Counted from the first letter of the stretch, positions 8,548-17,718 are shown. The stretch is 38,692 bases of DNA from Micromonospora sicca (GCF_003172935.1 NZ_QGKS01000310.1:1-38692); one strand, 5' to 3'. Made by a program: numbers and translations. Notes: a model not told the origin generated them from the sequence alone.

Positions 8548-8660
8548 TGGTGTCCGAGGATCGACACGAACCGGTTTCCAACCCGGGCTGCGCCTTCGCG
8601 GCGCCATCCCACTCGGCTGATCTTCGCTTGACCTGCCCGGATAGGGTTTTCGACACCCGC
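8548..8660. repeat. Diverged direct repeat, copy B (internally deleted)
   Basis: This is the partner of the block at 6500-6703 in the same orientation. The shared run CCGAGGATCGACAC occurs here at 8554. The block GCTTGACCTGCCCGGATAG follows directly, because this copy lacks about 87 bases present in copy A. Confidence 0.6.
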
Positions 8661-8675
8661 AATATCCGCACCCTT

Positions 8676-9575
8676 TCACCAACGGTTCAGCGCGGCGGTC
8701 AACTGGGCCAGGGCGATATGGGCGGCGTCGAACAGGGCAAGTTTTCGCGGGAAGTTGTGGATGAGCCCCTGGTACCGGGTCGCGGTGACGGGAACGCCGG
8801 CCGCCAGCAGCCTGGCCGCGTACCGTTCACCCTCGGCGGACAACAGGTCGAGCTCGGCGGTGATGACCACGGCGGGGGGCAGGCCGGTGAGGTCGGCCCG
8901 CAGCGGGTCCAGGTCCGGCTGGGTACGGTCCACGCCGGGTGGGGCGAACGCGTCCCAGAAGAACCGCATCTCCTCCCGGTCCAGGCCGTACTCGTCCAGG
9001 GGCGGATAGTCGGCCGCGGGGTCGATGACCGGGCAGATGAGGATCTGTCCCGCAAGACGGATGCCCGCGTCCCGGGCGCGCCGAGCGGTCACCGCCGCCA
9101 GGTGCCCTCCCGAGGAGTCGCCGGCCACCGTTATCCGGCCCGGGTCGAGGCCGTGCCGAGCCGCCCCGGGCCCGCGCAGCCAGGTGAGCGCGCGCGCCAT
9201 GTCGTCCACCGGGGCCGGGTACGGATCCTCGGGGGCGAGCCGGTAGTCCACGGAGAGCACGGCCCAGCCGGACGCGGCCGCCAGGTGCCGGCACAGCCCG
9301 TCGTGAGTGTCCACGCTGCCCATCGCCCAGCCCCCGCCGTGGGCATAAAGGACCACCGGCATCGCGTCGTGATCGCCGTCGCGATAGAGGCGGGCGGGCA
9401 CGCCGCCGGCGTCGACGGTCACCACGGACCGGATCGCCGGTCCGCCGCCCACCTCGGCCGGAGTCGCCTGGACCATGCTGAGCCGTGCCGCCGGCAGGGT
9501 CGCCCGGGTGAGCGGGACACGCTGCTGGACCTGCATCGCCGCCCGCGCCTGCGGGTGCAGCCGGCTGGGATCCAC
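8676..9575 (-). CDS. Alpha/beta hydrolase, HSL-type esterase/lipase
   Basis: This is a 299-aa cytosolic carboxylesterase of the hormone-sensitive-lipase family (alpha/beta hydrolase fold 3). The oxyanion-hole motif HGGGW starts at His79, and the nucleophile elbow GDSSGG puts the serine at 154. The acid is probably the Asp of TAELDLL (about 245), and the catalytic His is in GLIHNFP (about 275). The family hydrolyses short-chain acyl esters. The GTG start at 9575 (MDPSRLHPQA) gives the standard length; an upstream extension is open but would run into the divergent deacetylase gene. The gap to that gene's start is under 90 bases, so the promoters overlap and the two may be co-regulated. The natural substrate is unknown. 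Confidence 0.87.
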   Translation of the reverse strand: MDPSRLHPQARAAMQVQQRVPLTRATLPAARLSMVQATPAEVGGGPAIRSVVTVDAGGVPARLYRDGDHDAMPVVLYAHGGGWAMGSVDTHDGLCRHLAAASGWAVLSVDYRLAPEDPYPAPVDDMARALTWLRGPGAARHGLDPGRITVAGDSSGGHLAAVTARRARDAGIRLAGQILICPVIDPAADYPPLDEYGLDREEMRFFWDAFAPPGVDRTQPDLDPLRADLTGLPPAVVITAELDLLSAEGERYAARLLAAGVPVTATRYQGLIHNFPRKLALFDAAHIALAQLTAALNRW

Positions 9576-9660
9576 CCGCTCATTATCGCCTGCTGGACGG
9601 ATGTCAGTGTTGCCGACACGGCCGGTGACTGATCGGCGGCAGGCGGATACGGTGTGGACC

Positions 9661-10416
9661 GTGGACGAGCTTCTACCGGCACTGCCCGAGGACTGGGACC
9701 GCTGCCTCGCGGTGGTCGCACACCCGGACGACATCGAGTACGGCGCGGCCTCGGCGATCGCCCGCTGGACCGCGCAGGGCAAGCAGGTCACCTACCTGCT
9801 GGCCACCCGGGGCGAGGCAGGAATCGACGCCATGGACCCGAACCAGGCCGCGCCGTTGCGCGAGGAGGAGCAGCGCGCCGCGGGCCGGGAGGTCGGCGTG
9901 GACGTCGTGGAGTTCCTCGACCACCGCGATGGCGTCGTCGAGTACGGTCCAGGCCTGCGCCGCGACATCGTGCGGGCGATCCGCCGGCACCGTCCCGACG
10001 TCATCGTCTCGGGCGCTTTCACCGTCCGCATGGTGGGCGGTATGACCAACCAGGCCGACCACCGGGCGGTGGGACTGGCCACGCTGGACGCCGCCCGCGA
10101 CGCGGGCAACCGGTGGATCTTCCCAGAACTGGTGGACGAGGGGCTACCGCCCTGGGGCGGCGTGCGCTACGTCTGCTTCGCCGGTGCCGAGCGCCCCACG
10201 CACGGCGTGGACGTCACCGGCGCGCCGCTGCAGCGCGGTATCGCCTCGCTAGCTGCGCACGCCGAGTACACCAGTGGCCTGGGCGTGGCCGGCCCCGAAC
10301 CCGGGCCGTTCCTCAGCTGGGCGGCCCGCCAGGGCGGGCCGGCGCTGGGCGTGGAGGCGGCGGTCCTGTTCGACGTGCACACCCTCACCTTCGAGGGCCC
10401 ACCACCCTGGCTTTGA
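9661..10416 (+). CDS. PIG-L family zinc-dependent deacetylase
   Basis: This is a 251-aa protein. The zinc-binding motif AHPDDIE (His21, Asp24) is followed by the third ligand in NQADHRAVG (His134). This is the hallmark of LmbE/PIG-L N-acetyl-sugar deacetylases such as MshB (mycothiol), BshB (bacillithiol) and antibiotic-sugar deacetylases. At 251 aa it is closer to the BshB/generic LmbE group than to MshB, which is usually ~290-300 aa. The start is the GTG at 9661; a GTG three codons earlier (9652) is equally possible. It is divergent from the esterase and ends before a strong hairpin. The substrate cannot be told from sequence. Confidence 0.85.
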   Translation: MDELLPALPEDWDRCLAVVAHPDDIEYGAASAIARWTAQGKQVTYLLATRGEAGIDAMDPNQAAPLREEEQRAAGREVGVDVVEFLDHRDGVVEYGPGLRRDIVRAIRRHRPDVIVSGAFTVRMVGGMTNQADHRAVGLATLDAARDAGNRWIFPELVDEGLPPWGGVRYVCFAGAERPTHGVDVTGAPLQRGIASLAAHAEYTSGLGVAGPEPGPFLSWAARQGGPALGVEAAVLFDVHTLTFEGPPPWL

Positions 10417-10517
10417 GCCCTGCCAGCACTCTCCGGCGAGTCTGTCGGGCGACGAGTCAGGTCACGTCAGCGGATCAGGCCAGTCCGGACACCGCTACGG
10501 GTTACGACCCAAGGGTG

Positions 10518-10550
10518 CGTCCCGGGATCGCTGCCCGCGATCCCGGGACG
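10518..10550. terminator. Perfect 14-bp stem, bidirectional terminator
   Basis: Arms CGTCCCGGGATCGC and GCGATCCCGGGACG are exact reverse complements around TGCCC. The hairpin lies between the convergent ends of the PIG-L gene (10416) and tctA (10556), so it most likely stops transcription from both sides. Confidence 0.8.
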
Positions 10551-10555
10551 GTCCG

Positions 10556-12061
10556 TCAGACACCGGCGGGCTCGCGCTCCTCGGCCGGCGTGTTGCGCGG
10601 TAGCAACCTCGCCAGCGCCGGTCCGGCCACCAACAGGACGGCCAGGGCGAGCACGACGAGCGCGATCGGGTGGGAGAGGACGATCAGCAGGTCACCGTCG
10701 CCCAGGGCCGACGTCTGGGTGAGCGCCTTCTCGAAGAGGGGTCCGATGACCAGGCCGAGGACAAGGGGAGCCATCGGCAGGTCGTAGAGCTTCATGAAGT
10801 ATCCGGCGACGCCCGAGACGAAGACGACCCAGACACTGAACATGTTGTTGTCGATCGAGTACGCCCCGACGAAGCTGGTGAACAGGATGATCGGGTACAG
10901 GTACGCGTACGGGATCCGCAGCATCTGGGCGAACATCGGGGCCATCGGCAGGTTGAGCACCAGGAGCATCACGTTGCCGATGAAGAACGAGACCAGCAGC
11001 CCCCACACCAGCGTCGGCTGGTTCTGGAAGAGGAGCGGGCCCGGCTGCAAACCGTAAATGGTGAATGCGCCCAGCAGGACGGCGGTCGTGCCGCCGCCGG
11101 GGATGCCGAGGGTGAGAGTCGGCACGAAGTTCGCGTTGGCCGCCGCGTTGTTGGCGCTCTCCGGCGATGCCACCCCTTCGATGGCCCCTTGACCGAGCTG
11201 GCCCTTGTTCCTGGAGACCCGCTTCTCGACGCCGTAGGCGATGAAGGAGGCGAGGGTCGAACCGGCGCCGGGCAGGCAGCCGAGGAGGAATCCCAGGACG
11301 CTGCCGCGACCGATCGGGCCCACGCTGCGCCGGAGTTCGTTTCTGGTGATGAGCAGGTCCCGGAAGCGGGTCCGGATCGGCGCCGCCGCGCCGATCCGGA
11401 TCTGGTACATGACCTCGCCGACGGCGAACAGCCCGATCATGACCTCGACGAACGGCACACCGCTGAGCAGGTTGACGCTGTCGAACGTGAACCGTGACGT
11501 GCCCGTCCCGGCGTCCAGCCCGACGGTCGCCAGCAGCAGCCCGGCCGCGGCCATCGCAAACCCGCGGATCCTCGAATCCCCCGAGAAGCTGACGATGGTG
11601 GCCAGGCCCAGGATCATGATCGCCAGGTTCTCGACGGGACCGAACTTCAGCGCGAAGTCGGCGAAGGGCGGCGCGACCACCATCAGGAGGACCAGCGAGA
11701 AGATGGCGGCCACGAAGGAGCCGATGGCGGCGATGGACAGTGCCGCGCCGGCCCTCCCCCGCCTCGCCATCTGATAGCCGTCAAGCGTCGTCACGACGCT
11801 CGACGCCTCACCCGGAGTGGAGATCAGCACCGATGTGATGGTTCCGCCGTACTGCGCCCCGTAGTAGATCCCGGCGAGCATGATGAGCGCGGTCACGGGC
11901 TCGAAGTCCAGGGTCAGTGGCAGGAGCACCGCCACACCGGTGGTCGACCCCAACCCTGGCAGCAATCCGATCACGGTGCCCGCGAGAACGCCGACGAAGC
12001 ACCAGAGCAGGTTCTGGGGCGTCAGCGCGGTCTGGAACCCGAGAATGACGTTGTCGATCAC
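10556..12061 (-). CDS. tctA: Tripartite tricarboxylate transporter permease, large subunit TctA
   Basis: This is a 501-aa integral membrane protein with about 11-12 predicted helices. It is the large permease of a TctABC (TTT) solute:cation symporter. Family marks are GLLPGLGSTTGVAVLLPLT near residue 35, the AGIYYGAQYGG segment, and the internal repeat GCLPGAGSTLASFIAYG around 260 with the conserved PESANNAAANA. It works with TctB and the lipoprotein TctC to import carboxylated solutes using a cation gradient. The order tctC-tctB-tctA and the tight spacing (3 bases after tctB) show an operon. Downstream of four tetrulose-phosphate enzymes, the cargo is more likely a sugar acid than citrate; that is inference. 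Confidence 0.92.
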   Translation of the reverse strand: MIDNVILGFQTALTPQNLLWCFVGVLAGTVIGLLPGLGSTTGVAVLLPLTLDFEPVTALIMLAGIYYGAQYGGTITSVLISTPGEASSVVTTLDGYQMARRGRAGAALSIAAIGSFVAAIFSLVLLMVVAPPFADFALKFGPVENLAIMILGLATIVSFSGDSRIRGFAMAAAGLLLATVGLDAGTGTSRFTFDSVNLLSGVPFVEVMIGLFAVGEVMYQIRIGAAAPIRTRFRDLLITRNELRRSVGPIGRGSVLGFLLGCLPGAGSTLASFIAYGVEKRVSRNKGQLGQGAIEGVASPESANNAAANANFVPTLTLGIPGGGTTAVLLGAFTIYGLQPGPLLFQNQPTLVWGLLVSFFIGNVMLLVLNLPMAPMFAQMLRIPYAYLYPIILFTSFVGAYSIDNNMFSVWVVFVSGVAGYFMKLYDLPMAPLVLGLVIGPLFEKALTQTSALGDGDLLIVLSHPIALVVLALAVLLVAGPALARLLPRNTPAEEREPAGV

Positions 12062-12064
12062 CGC

Positions 12065-12640
12065 TCAGCCTTCCGTTCCCACTCCGAGCAGCCCCCCGGG
12101 AAGGGGGACGTGCAGGAACAGCCCGAACGCGCCGTAGATCAGCCCGGTGGCGACGGCCGCGATCACCGCGGACTTCAGCAGCGCCTGCCGTTCGACCCAG
12201 GTGGAGATCACGAAGACAAGGCCGCCGAACGCGGCCAGAAAGCCGACCACCTGCACGAGTAGGATCGCGCCGAGGGTCAGTCCGAAGACCTTCCAGAGGT
12301 TGCGGATCCGCTCCCGCCTGGTGCGCCCGCTGATGTCGACGTCGTCGTCCGCACCGCTCTCCATCAGGTCGGTGCCCTCGGCGGCGTGCGGCCCGGCCCC
12401 GGCAGCAGCCCCGCCCGGACGGTGGCTCGGCTGGCCGTGCACGGACCGGAGGGCGATCCAGCCGCAGAGGACCGCGGTCAGGCCGCCGGCGAGAACCGGC
12501 AGGAAGCCTGGACCCACCCGACCGCCGTCGACGAACACACCGTAGTAGATGCCTCCTGCCGCGGCGGCGAGGCCGACCACGGCGAGCGCGGCATACGCCG
12601 TCGCCTCGCCGTTGCCGCGGATACGAGCCAGCGTGCTCAC
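12065..12640 (-). CDS. tctB: Tripartite tricarboxylate transporter, small membrane subunit TctB
   Basis: This is a 191-aa protein with four hydrophobic segments (AYAALAVVGLAAAAGGIYYG, VLAGGLTAVLCGWIAL, LGAILLVQVVGFLAAFGGLV, and a final VIAAVATGLIYGAFGLFL) and a long charged cytosolic loop between the second and third. This is the usual topology of TctB, the poorly conserved small permease partner of TctA. The start overlaps the end of tctC by 4 bases, and tctA follows after 3 bases. Identification rests mainly on topology and position, and the context is unambiguous. Confidence 0.88.
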   Translation of the reverse strand: MSTLARIRGNGEATAYAALAVVGLAAAAGGIYYGVFVDGGRVGPGFLPVLAGGLTAVLCGWIALRSVHGQPSHRPGGAAAGAGPHAAEGTDLMESGADDDVDISGRTRRERIRNLWKVFGLTLGAILLVQVVGFLAAFGGLVFVISTWVERQALLKSAVIAAVATGLIYGAFGLFLHVPLPGGLLGVGTEG

Positions 12641-13620
12641 TCGCCCTGGGCCTTCTTGAGCGTGTCGTTGTTCTCCTTGAGGTACGCCGTGAAGTCGTCA
12701 CCGAACAGCGCGTTCGGCTGCAGGTAGTTGCTGGCGATGTACTGCCTCGCCTTGTCGGACTCGATGAACTTCCTGCTCGCGTCGATCCAGAACTTTCTGG
12801 CTCCGTCGCTGATCCCGCCCGGCGCGATCAGGCCACGGAACTGGGCGAACGCGACGTCGATCCCCTGCTCCTTCGCGGTCGGGATGTCCTTCAGCTCGGG
12901 GTACTCGTACCGCTTCTCGGAGAACGCGCAGAGCGCCTTGAGTTTCCCGGCCTTGAGCTGCTCGACGACCTCGCCGGGGTTGAGCGACGCGACCTGGATC
13001 TGGTTGCCCAGCAGCGCCGCGAGCAGTTCGTCGCCCGACTCGAACGGGACCCGGTCGAACTTCGCGCCGGTAGCCTGCTCGGTCAGCGTGAAGACCACGT
13101 TGTCCAGGCCGGTCACACCGGAGATGCCCGCGACGACGCGTCCAGACTTGCTGGCGTTCACGAGGTCCGCGCACGTCGTCCACGGCGAGCTCGCCGGTAC
13201 GACGGCGAGGGTGAAGTCGTCACCGACCTTCATGATCGGGGTGAACCTCGTGTAGTCGAAGCCCACCTTGGTGTTGAGCGGCAGGGCCAGCAACGCCGTC
13301 TCGCTCGGCAGGAGGTAGTTCGGGTCACCCGTCTTGCTCAGGAAGTAGGAGTAGCCGACGGCGCCCGAGCCGCCAACGCGGTTCTCCGTGTTGATCCGGA
13401 GGCCGGGGACGACGGCCTCCAAGCCGGCCGCGATCGAGCGGCCGGACATGTCGCTGCCGCCGCCCGCCCCGTACGGAACGACCATGGTGACGTTGCCCTT
13501 GGGCTTGAATGTCTCTCCGTCGCCTCCGGCGGACTTCTGGCCCTTGGCTTCACCGCACGCCGTCAGGATGAGAACCGACGCGGCCACGACCGCGGTGAGC
13601 AGCAAGCTGTTGCGCTTCAT
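12637..13620 (-). CDS. tctC: Tripartite tricarboxylate transporter substrate-binding lipoprotein TctC
   Basis: This is a 327-aa lipoprotein of the TctC/Bug family. A positively charged, hydrophobic signal peptide ends in the lipobox LTAC (19-22), so Cys22 should anchor it outside the membrane. The mature domain has VTMVVPYGAGGGSDMSGR (binding loop 1) and the family middle region GISGVTGLDNVVF with later PTAKEQGIDVAFAQFRG. It should capture the extracellular solute for TctAB. It follows the TPI-like gene with 63 bases between, has a ribosome site AAAGGG, and could also have its own promoter. The ligand is unknown; the neighbours suggest a C4/C5 sugar acid such as a tetronate or apionate. Confidence 0.92.
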   Translation of the reverse strand: MKRNSLLLTAVVAASVLILTACGEAKGQKSAGGDGETFKPKGNVTMVVPYGAGGGSDMSGRSIAAGLEAVVPGLRINTENRVGGSGAVGYSYFLSKTGDPNYLLPSETALLALPLNTKVGFDYTRFTPIMKVGDDFTLAVVPASSPWTTCADLVNASKSGRVVAGISGVTGLDNVVFTLTEQATGAKFDRVPFESGDELLAALLGNQIQVASLNPGEVVEQLKAGKLKALCAFSEKRYEYPELKDIPTAKEQGIDVAFAQFRGLIAPGGISDGARKFWIDASRKFIESDKARQYIASNYLQPNALFGDDFTAYLKENNDTLKKAQGE

Positions 13621-13683
13621 GACGACCCTTTCGTTGGTGGTGGTTGAGCTTCGGTTGGTGGAGGGAGGGGTCCTTCCGCGGGG

Positions 13684-14469
13684 TCAGTGTGGGACGGTCG
13701 TCGCTGGCACCTGGCCGGCCTTGTGGGCCACGTCCGCCGCGATGCGTAGCAGGTCAAGGTATCCATTGACGTTCCAGGCGCTGCGCCCGACGAACAGCCC
13801 GGTGACGCCGGGGGTGTGCAGCAGGTCCCGCGCGTTCCCCGGGTTGACCGACCCCCCGTACAGCAGGGCGGTCACCACGGCCCCGTACTCGGCGTCAAGC
13901 GCCCGGGTGACTTCTGCGATCTCGTCGACCGCGGGTTCCCGGCCCTGCTCTCCGATCGCCCAGACGGGTTCGTATGCGAGCAGCACGCGCGATCCGGCGG
14001 GCACCCGATCAAGAGCGGCAGCCACCTGCGAGAGCACGTGCTGTCTCGCACCACCGGCCGCCCGCACCTCGGCGGACTCTCCCACGCAGAACAGCGCTGT
14101 CAGGCCGTGGCGAAGAGTCGCCCGCACCTTTCGGTTGACGGTCCGATCGGTCTCACCGAAGTGCTCGCGCCGCTCCGAGTGCCCGATCTCGACGAGCATC
14201 GCCCCCGCATCGGCGACCTGCGGCACCGACACCTCGCCGGTCCAGGCTCCGGCGTCCTCCCAATGAACGTTCTGCGCGCCGACGACGACGGGAGAATCCG
14301 GCCCCAAGGCGTCGCGAACCACGGATATCGCGGTCGCCGGGGGGACGACGAACGGCTGCACACCGGGCCAGCCGCCGCCAGCCGCCGCGTCCCTGAGCCG
14401 GGTGGCGAACGACACGGCCTCGGCCCGGGTCTTGTTCATCTTCCAGCTGGTGCCGACCCACAGGACCAC
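13684..14469 (-). CDS. lerI: TPI-like L-erythrulose-1-phosphate isomerase
   Basis: This is a 261-aa triosephosphate-isomerase-fold protein with all catalytic residues: Lys10 in TSWKMNKT, His97 in EIGHSERR, Glu167 in AYEPVWAIG, and the phosphate loop LYGGSVNPGN. The opening TSWKMNKT (not NWKMN) and the segment VGAQNVHWEDAGAWTGEVS are, from memory, the variant of EryH/LerI enzymes, which interconvert L-erythrulose-1-P and D-erythrulose-4-P, rather than of glycolytic TpiA. The neighbouring tetrulose kinase and RpiB-type isomerase support this. The GTG start at 14469 is 2 bases after the RpiB-type stop codon. An auxiliary TpiA remains possible. Confidence 0.82.
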   Translation of the reverse strand: MVLWVGTSWKMNKTRAEAVSFATRLRDAAAGGGWPGVQPFVVPPATAISVVRDALGPDSPVVVGAQNVHWEDAGAWTGEVSVPQVADAGAMLVEIGHSERREHFGETDRTVNRKVRATLRHGLTALFCVGESAEVRAAGGARQHVLSQVAAALDRVPAGSRVLLAYEPVWAIGEQGREPAVDEIAEVTRALDAEYGAVVTALLYGGSVNPGNARDLLHTPGVTGLFVGRSAWNVNGYLDLLRIAADVAHKAGQVPATTVPH

Positions 14470-14471
14470 GG

Positions 14472-14927
14472 TCAGTCACCCTCGTACGAGCAGATCGCCG
14501 CGACCTTGGTCGCGGACGCGGAGTTGGGGTCGAAGGAGTAGGTGAGCCACTCCCGGGCGAGACGGCGGGCCAACTCAAGCCCGATGACGCGCTGGCCGAA
14601 GGTGAGCACCTGGGCGTTGTTGGACAGGATGGCTCGTTCGACGGAGAACGAGTCGTGAGCCGTGACGGCCCGTATTCCGGGCACCTTGTTCGCGGCGATG
14701 GCCACGCCCAGTCCGGTGCCGCACACGAGCAGGGCGCGGTCGGCCGTCCCCTCAGCGATCAGTCGCGCGGCGGCGACCGCTATGTGCGGGTAGGCGACGT
14801 CCTCGCCCGAGGCGACGCCGACATCGATGACCTCGCGCACCCGCGGGTTGTCGGCCAGGTCGGCCTTGAGCGCCTCTTTGTAGCTGAAGCCGGCGCTGTC
14901 GGCGCCGATGACGATCCGAAGAGTCAT
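14472..14927 (-). CDS. derI: RpiB-family D-erythrulose-4-phosphate isomerase
   Basis: This is a 151-aa protein of the RpiB/LacAB isomerase family. [16 protein letters not shown] opens the fold, and the catalytic Cys69 lies in [12 protein letters not shown]. The segment [19 protein letters not shown] followed by [13 protein letters not shown] fits the DerI/EryI subgroup, which converts D-erythrulose-4-P to D-erythrose-4-P, a pentose-phosphate intermediate. An ordinary ribose-5-P isomerase role is less likely because it sits between the tetrulose kinase and the TPI-like gene. The ATG at 14927 overlaps the kinase stop codon by 4 bases (ATGA), indicating translational coupling. Confidence 0.85.
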   Translation of the reverse strand: MTLRIVIGADSAGFSYKEALKADLADNPRVREVIDVGVASGEDVAYPHIAVAAARLIAEGTADRALLVCGTGLGVAIAANKVPGIRAVTAHDSFSVERAILSNNAQVLTFGQRVIGLELARRLAREWLTYSFDPNSASATKVAAICSYEGD

Positions 14928-16654
14928 GGCTGCTCCCGGGGCTGGTCGGTGGCGAAGTGAACAGCAAGAGCGCTGACGATCAGGGCGAAGGAAACCGCGC
15001 CCGCGTCGGGCGTGCCGATGCTGCCGTCGCCGTGGGTGCGGGCGCGGCCGAGACGCGCGGGTATGTGCGCGGTTGCCTCTGCCGCCTGCGTCGCGGCGTG
15101 CGCAGCGGCCGACCACGCGGCGCCGAACGGCGTTCCCGCTTCGGTCCGGGCCTCGAGCACCTGCGCGAACGGCACGGCGGCGTCGACCAACGTCTTGTCG
15201 CCGGGCTCGGCGCCGCCCAGTCGCATGACGGTCGCGACGGCCGCGCCGGTCGCCCGGACGATGTCATCTGGGGTCGGCACATTCTCGTCGTCCAACGTTC
15301 CGGCGGCGGCGGTGAGTGCCGCACCCCACAGGGCGCCCGAGGTGCCGCCGGCCCGTTCGGACCAGGCCTCGGCCGCTTGTATCAGCAGTCCCCGGACACC
15401 CGCCCGTTCATCGGCCGCCACCTCGGCCGCCTCCGCGGCGGCCGCGGTGCCGCGCGCCATGCCGATGCCGTGGTCTCCGTCGCCGGCGACCGCGTCGATC
15501 TCGCCGAGGCGGGCCTCGTGCTGGAGCACGACGTCCCGGACATGGGCCATTGCCCGCGCGACGCGGGCGGCGCAGGCGCGCGAGGCGGGCGACCCTGGCT
15601 GGATGCGCCGCGCAGGCCCGGCGACCGCGAGTACGCGGCGGGGCTGTTCGTCGCTGACGGGGCCGCGGTGGAAGGCGGGAGCGTCCGCCGGCGCGACCCA
15701 GTACTTTTCGAGGTCGTCGTCCAGAAAGGTGACGGTCAGCGAGAGGCCGGACATGTTCAGGCTGGTGACCTGCTCTCCGACCGTCGGCCTGACGATGGTC
15801 AGGCCAGCCTTCCCGAGTTGATGGGCGACTCGACGGTAGACGACGAAGAGTTCCTCGTACTTAACCGAGCCGAGGCCGTTGACCAGGACCGCCACGCGGC
15901 CGCTCGACCGGCTGGCCCCGGCCCCGTCGAGGACCTCGCCAACCAGCAGATCCGCCAGCTCGTCGGCACCGAGAAGCCGCTGCTTGCCGATTCCGGGCTC
16001 ACCGTGGATACCCAGCCCGATCGCCATGTGCCCCGGCTCGACGGTGAACAGGGGGTGTCCGGCCCCGGGAAGGGTGCAGCCGTCGAAGGCGACGCCGAAG
16101 GAGAAGGTGGCGTCGTTGGCGCAGCGGCCGATCGCCTCCACCGCATCCAGGTCCAGGCCATCTTCCGCCGCACCACAAGCGATCTTGAAGACGATCATGT
16201 TGCCCGCGACGCCGCGGCGTTGATCACGTTTCTGCGGCGGGGCGGAGACGATGTCATCCGTCACGGCGAGCGTACGGACGTCGATGCCCTCGGCGCGCAG
16301 CCGTTCCGCGGCCTGACCGAAGTGCAGGACGTCGCCGGCGTAGTTCCCGAAGCCGAGGATGATGCCACCGCCGGCGTCGGCGGCGCGGGCGACCGAGTAC
16401 ACCTGGCTCGCGGACGGCGATGCGAAGATGTTGCCGCAGACGGCACCGTGCGCGAAGCCCGGGCCGACCCAACCGGCGAAGGCCGGGTAGTGGCCCGACC
16501 CACCCCCCAGCACCACCGTGACCCTTCCGGCCGGGGTGGCCGATGCGCGGACCACCCCGCCGTGCACCGGGATGACGTGCTCGCGGTGCACGGCCACGAA
16601 TCCTTCGAGCGCCTCCCCGGCGAAGTCCGGGGCCACGTTGACCAGGCGGGTCAT
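14924..16654 (-). CDS. lerK: DhaK-DhaL fusion sugar kinase, probable L-erythrulose kinase
   Basis: This 576-aa ATP-dependent dihydroxyacetone-kinase-type protein joins a DhaK domain (about 1-330) to a DhaL domain (about 365-575). In Dha[11 protein letters not shown] (50-60) is the phosphate site and His217 in GLGIHGEPG matches the histidine that binds the carbonyl substrate covalently. In DhaL, GDGDHG (391-396) supplies the Asp ligands for Mg-ATP. In Mycobacterium, such fused enzymes phosphorylate L- or D-erythrulose (LerK, DerK). With both the 1-P isomerase and the 4-P isomerase in this operon, L-erythrulose is the better guess; dihydroxyacetone remains possible. It overlaps its neighbours by 4 bases at both ends. 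Confidence 0.85.
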   Translation of the reverse strand: MTRLVNVAPDFAGEALEGFVAVHREHVIPVHGGVVRASATPAGRVTVVLGGGSGHYPAFAGWVGPGFAHGAVCGNIFASPSASQVYSVARAADAGGGIILGFGNYAGDVLHFGQAAERLRAEGIDVRTLAVTDDIVSAPPQKRDQRRGVAGNMIVFKIACGAAEDGLDLDAVEAIGRCANDATFSFGVAFDGCTLPGAGHPLFTVEPGHMAIGLGIHGEPGIGKQRLLGADELADLLVGEVLDGAGASRSSGRVAVLVNGLGSVKYEELFVVYRRVAHQLGKAGLTIVRPTVGEQVTSLNMSGLSLTVTFLDDDLEKYWVAPADAPAFHRGPVSDEQPRRVLAVAGPARRIQPGSPASRACAARVARAMAHVRDVVLQHEARLGEIDAVAGDGDHGIGMARGTAAAAEAAEVAADERAGVRGLLIQAAEAWSERAGGTSGALWGAALTAAAGTLDDENVPTPDDIVRATGAAVATVMRLGGAEPGDKTLVDAAVPFAQVLEARTEAGTPFGAAWSAAAHAATQAAEATAHIPARLGRARTHGDGSIGTPDAGAVSFALIVSALAVHFATDQPREQP

Positions 16655-17592
16655 CGCCGGGCTCCGAGCTTCGCCCGGAGGACGCCGCGCAGGTAGTCAC
16701 GGTTGCGCGCCGACACGCTCAGCCCGTCACCCCCGTAGTGCTCCACACTGATGGGGCCCTGGAAGCCCGCCTCGAGGGCGATCTCGATCGCGCGCCGGTA
16801 GCTGATGAGGCCGGACTCCGCGGGGGCGGGAACCGTGAAGTAGGCGCCGGTCGCCGGGTCATGGTCGCGGTAGTAGTTCTTGACGTGCCAGTAGTTGGCG
16901 TACGGGAGAGTCTTCAGGTGCATCTGCTCCCAGTCGTCGATGGGCCGGTGCAGCCGGATGAGGTTGCCGATGTCAGGGTTCAGGCCGACGTTCGGCATGT
17001 CGATGGCTTGGACGAGCGCGACGGCGGCCTCCGCCGTGCCCAGCAGGGTGTCCTCGTACATCTCGAGCGAAAGCTGGATACCGAGGCTTGCCGCATGCAG
17101 CGCGATGCGCGAGAAGCGCGCGACGGCAAGGTCGAAACTGGCCTCGTCCCGCTGCTGGTCGACGGCCCCGGGTTGGGTCCAGAACCACTCCGCGGCCCGC
17201 TGCTGCGCGGTCAGCGGCCGGTGCAGCCCCAGACTGACCACTCCGGTGCCGATGCTCGCCGCGGCCTCGACCGTACGCAGCGCGTAGTCGACGTTGGCCT
17301 CGCCGTGCTCCGGGTCGAGGATGCTGCGCCGGATGACCGAGATCGCGGTCACCCCTAGATCCGCGTCCTTGAGCGTGCGGACCAGGTCTTCGCGCTGGCC
17401 ATCCGTGAGGTCGCCCGGACGCAGCCAGGTGTCGGTGAGATCGACGTGCTGGAACCCGCAGGCGGTGACCTCGCCGAGGACCCTGGCCCATTCGGTGGGG
17501 CCGGCGTCCTCGACGGTGATGCCATCGCGAGTGCGCCGTGGGAACTGGATCAGGGCAGCGCCGATGGGCCACTGCTCTGCCGTCCAAACCAT
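16651..17592 (-). CDS. TIM-barrel sugar isomerase/epimerase-like enzyme, candidate 3-oxo-isoapionate decarboxylase
   Basis: This is a 313-aa xylose-isomerase-like TIM barrel. Probable metal ligands are Glu177 (LSLEMYED), Asp207 (GLNPDIGNL), His236 (YWHVKNYYRDH) and Glu284 (SVEHYGGDG), the usual Glu-Asp-His-Glu set. Family members isomerise or epimerise ketoses; one branch (OiaC) is reported to decarboxylate 3-oxo-isoapionate to L-erythrulose. As the first gene before an L-erythrulose kinase and two tetrulose-phosphate isomerases, an OiaC-like role or a tetrulose epimerase role would each make sense. The context supports the former only by inference. The ATG at 17592 has a GGAG ribosome site; the gene is divergent from the GntR regulator, with an operator 63-72 bases upstream. 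Confidence 0.72.
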   Translation of the reverse strand: MVWTAEQWPIGAALIQFPRRTRDGITVEDAGPTEWARVLGEVTACGFQHVDLTDTWLRPGDLTDGQREDLVRTLKDADLGVTAISVIRRSILDPEHGEANVDYALRTVEAAASIGTGVVSLGLHRPLTAQQRAAEWFWTQPGAVDQQRDEASFDLAVARFSRIALHAASLGIQLSLEMYEDTLLGTAEAAVALVQAIDMPNVGLNPDIGNLIRLHRPIDDWEQMHLKTLPYANYWHVKNYYRDHDPATGAYFTVPAPAESGLISYRRAIEIALEAGFQGPISVEHYGGDGLSVSARNRDYLRGVLRAKLGARR

Positions 17593-17652
17593 GCCTGTCT
17601 CCGATCGACGTTGCCGTGTCATTGCCGGGCGGTTGCCTCATCGTTGCCCATA

Positions 17653-17666
17653 GATCCTGTAGGATC
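17653..17666. promoter_or_regulatory. Operator 1 for the FCD/GntR regulator
   Basis: GATCCT-GT-AGGATC is a perfect inverted repeat with core TCCTGTAGGA at 17655-17664. It lies in the divergent gap between the catabolic operon (start 17592) and the GntR gene. The same core, with A for G, occurs before pdxA2 at 18506. A further half site (GTAGGATC) lies at about 17702. Size and symmetry fit an FCD/GntR dimer site. Confidence 0.72.
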
Positions 17667-17718
17667 CATGAATATGCGGGCTGTGTCCAGAGGTGCGGAC
17701 GGTAGGATCTCAACCACC

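Larger units (their letters stand above)
7847..8675. other. Gap with decayed coding remnants, a hairpin and repeat copy B
   Basis: No intact gene is present. On the plus strand, short protein-like pieces occur in different frames: DWAVDVVHRGADLVEFDR at about 7957-8010, and ELTAAKVQQFLTAP then GRDRLGGILHEYEHAA at about 8146-8272. A decayed rightward gene ending near 8272 would explain them. The family is not recognised; the terminal LGGILHEY-type ending recalls actinobacterial mobile-element proteins, but only loosely. Confidence 0.4.

Noticed and set aside
14957..16696. A 579-codon plus-strand frame opposite the sugar kinase
   Set aside because: It is antisense to the DhaK-DhaL gene, whose catalytic motifs are intact. 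The antisense product is low-complexity and matches nothing.
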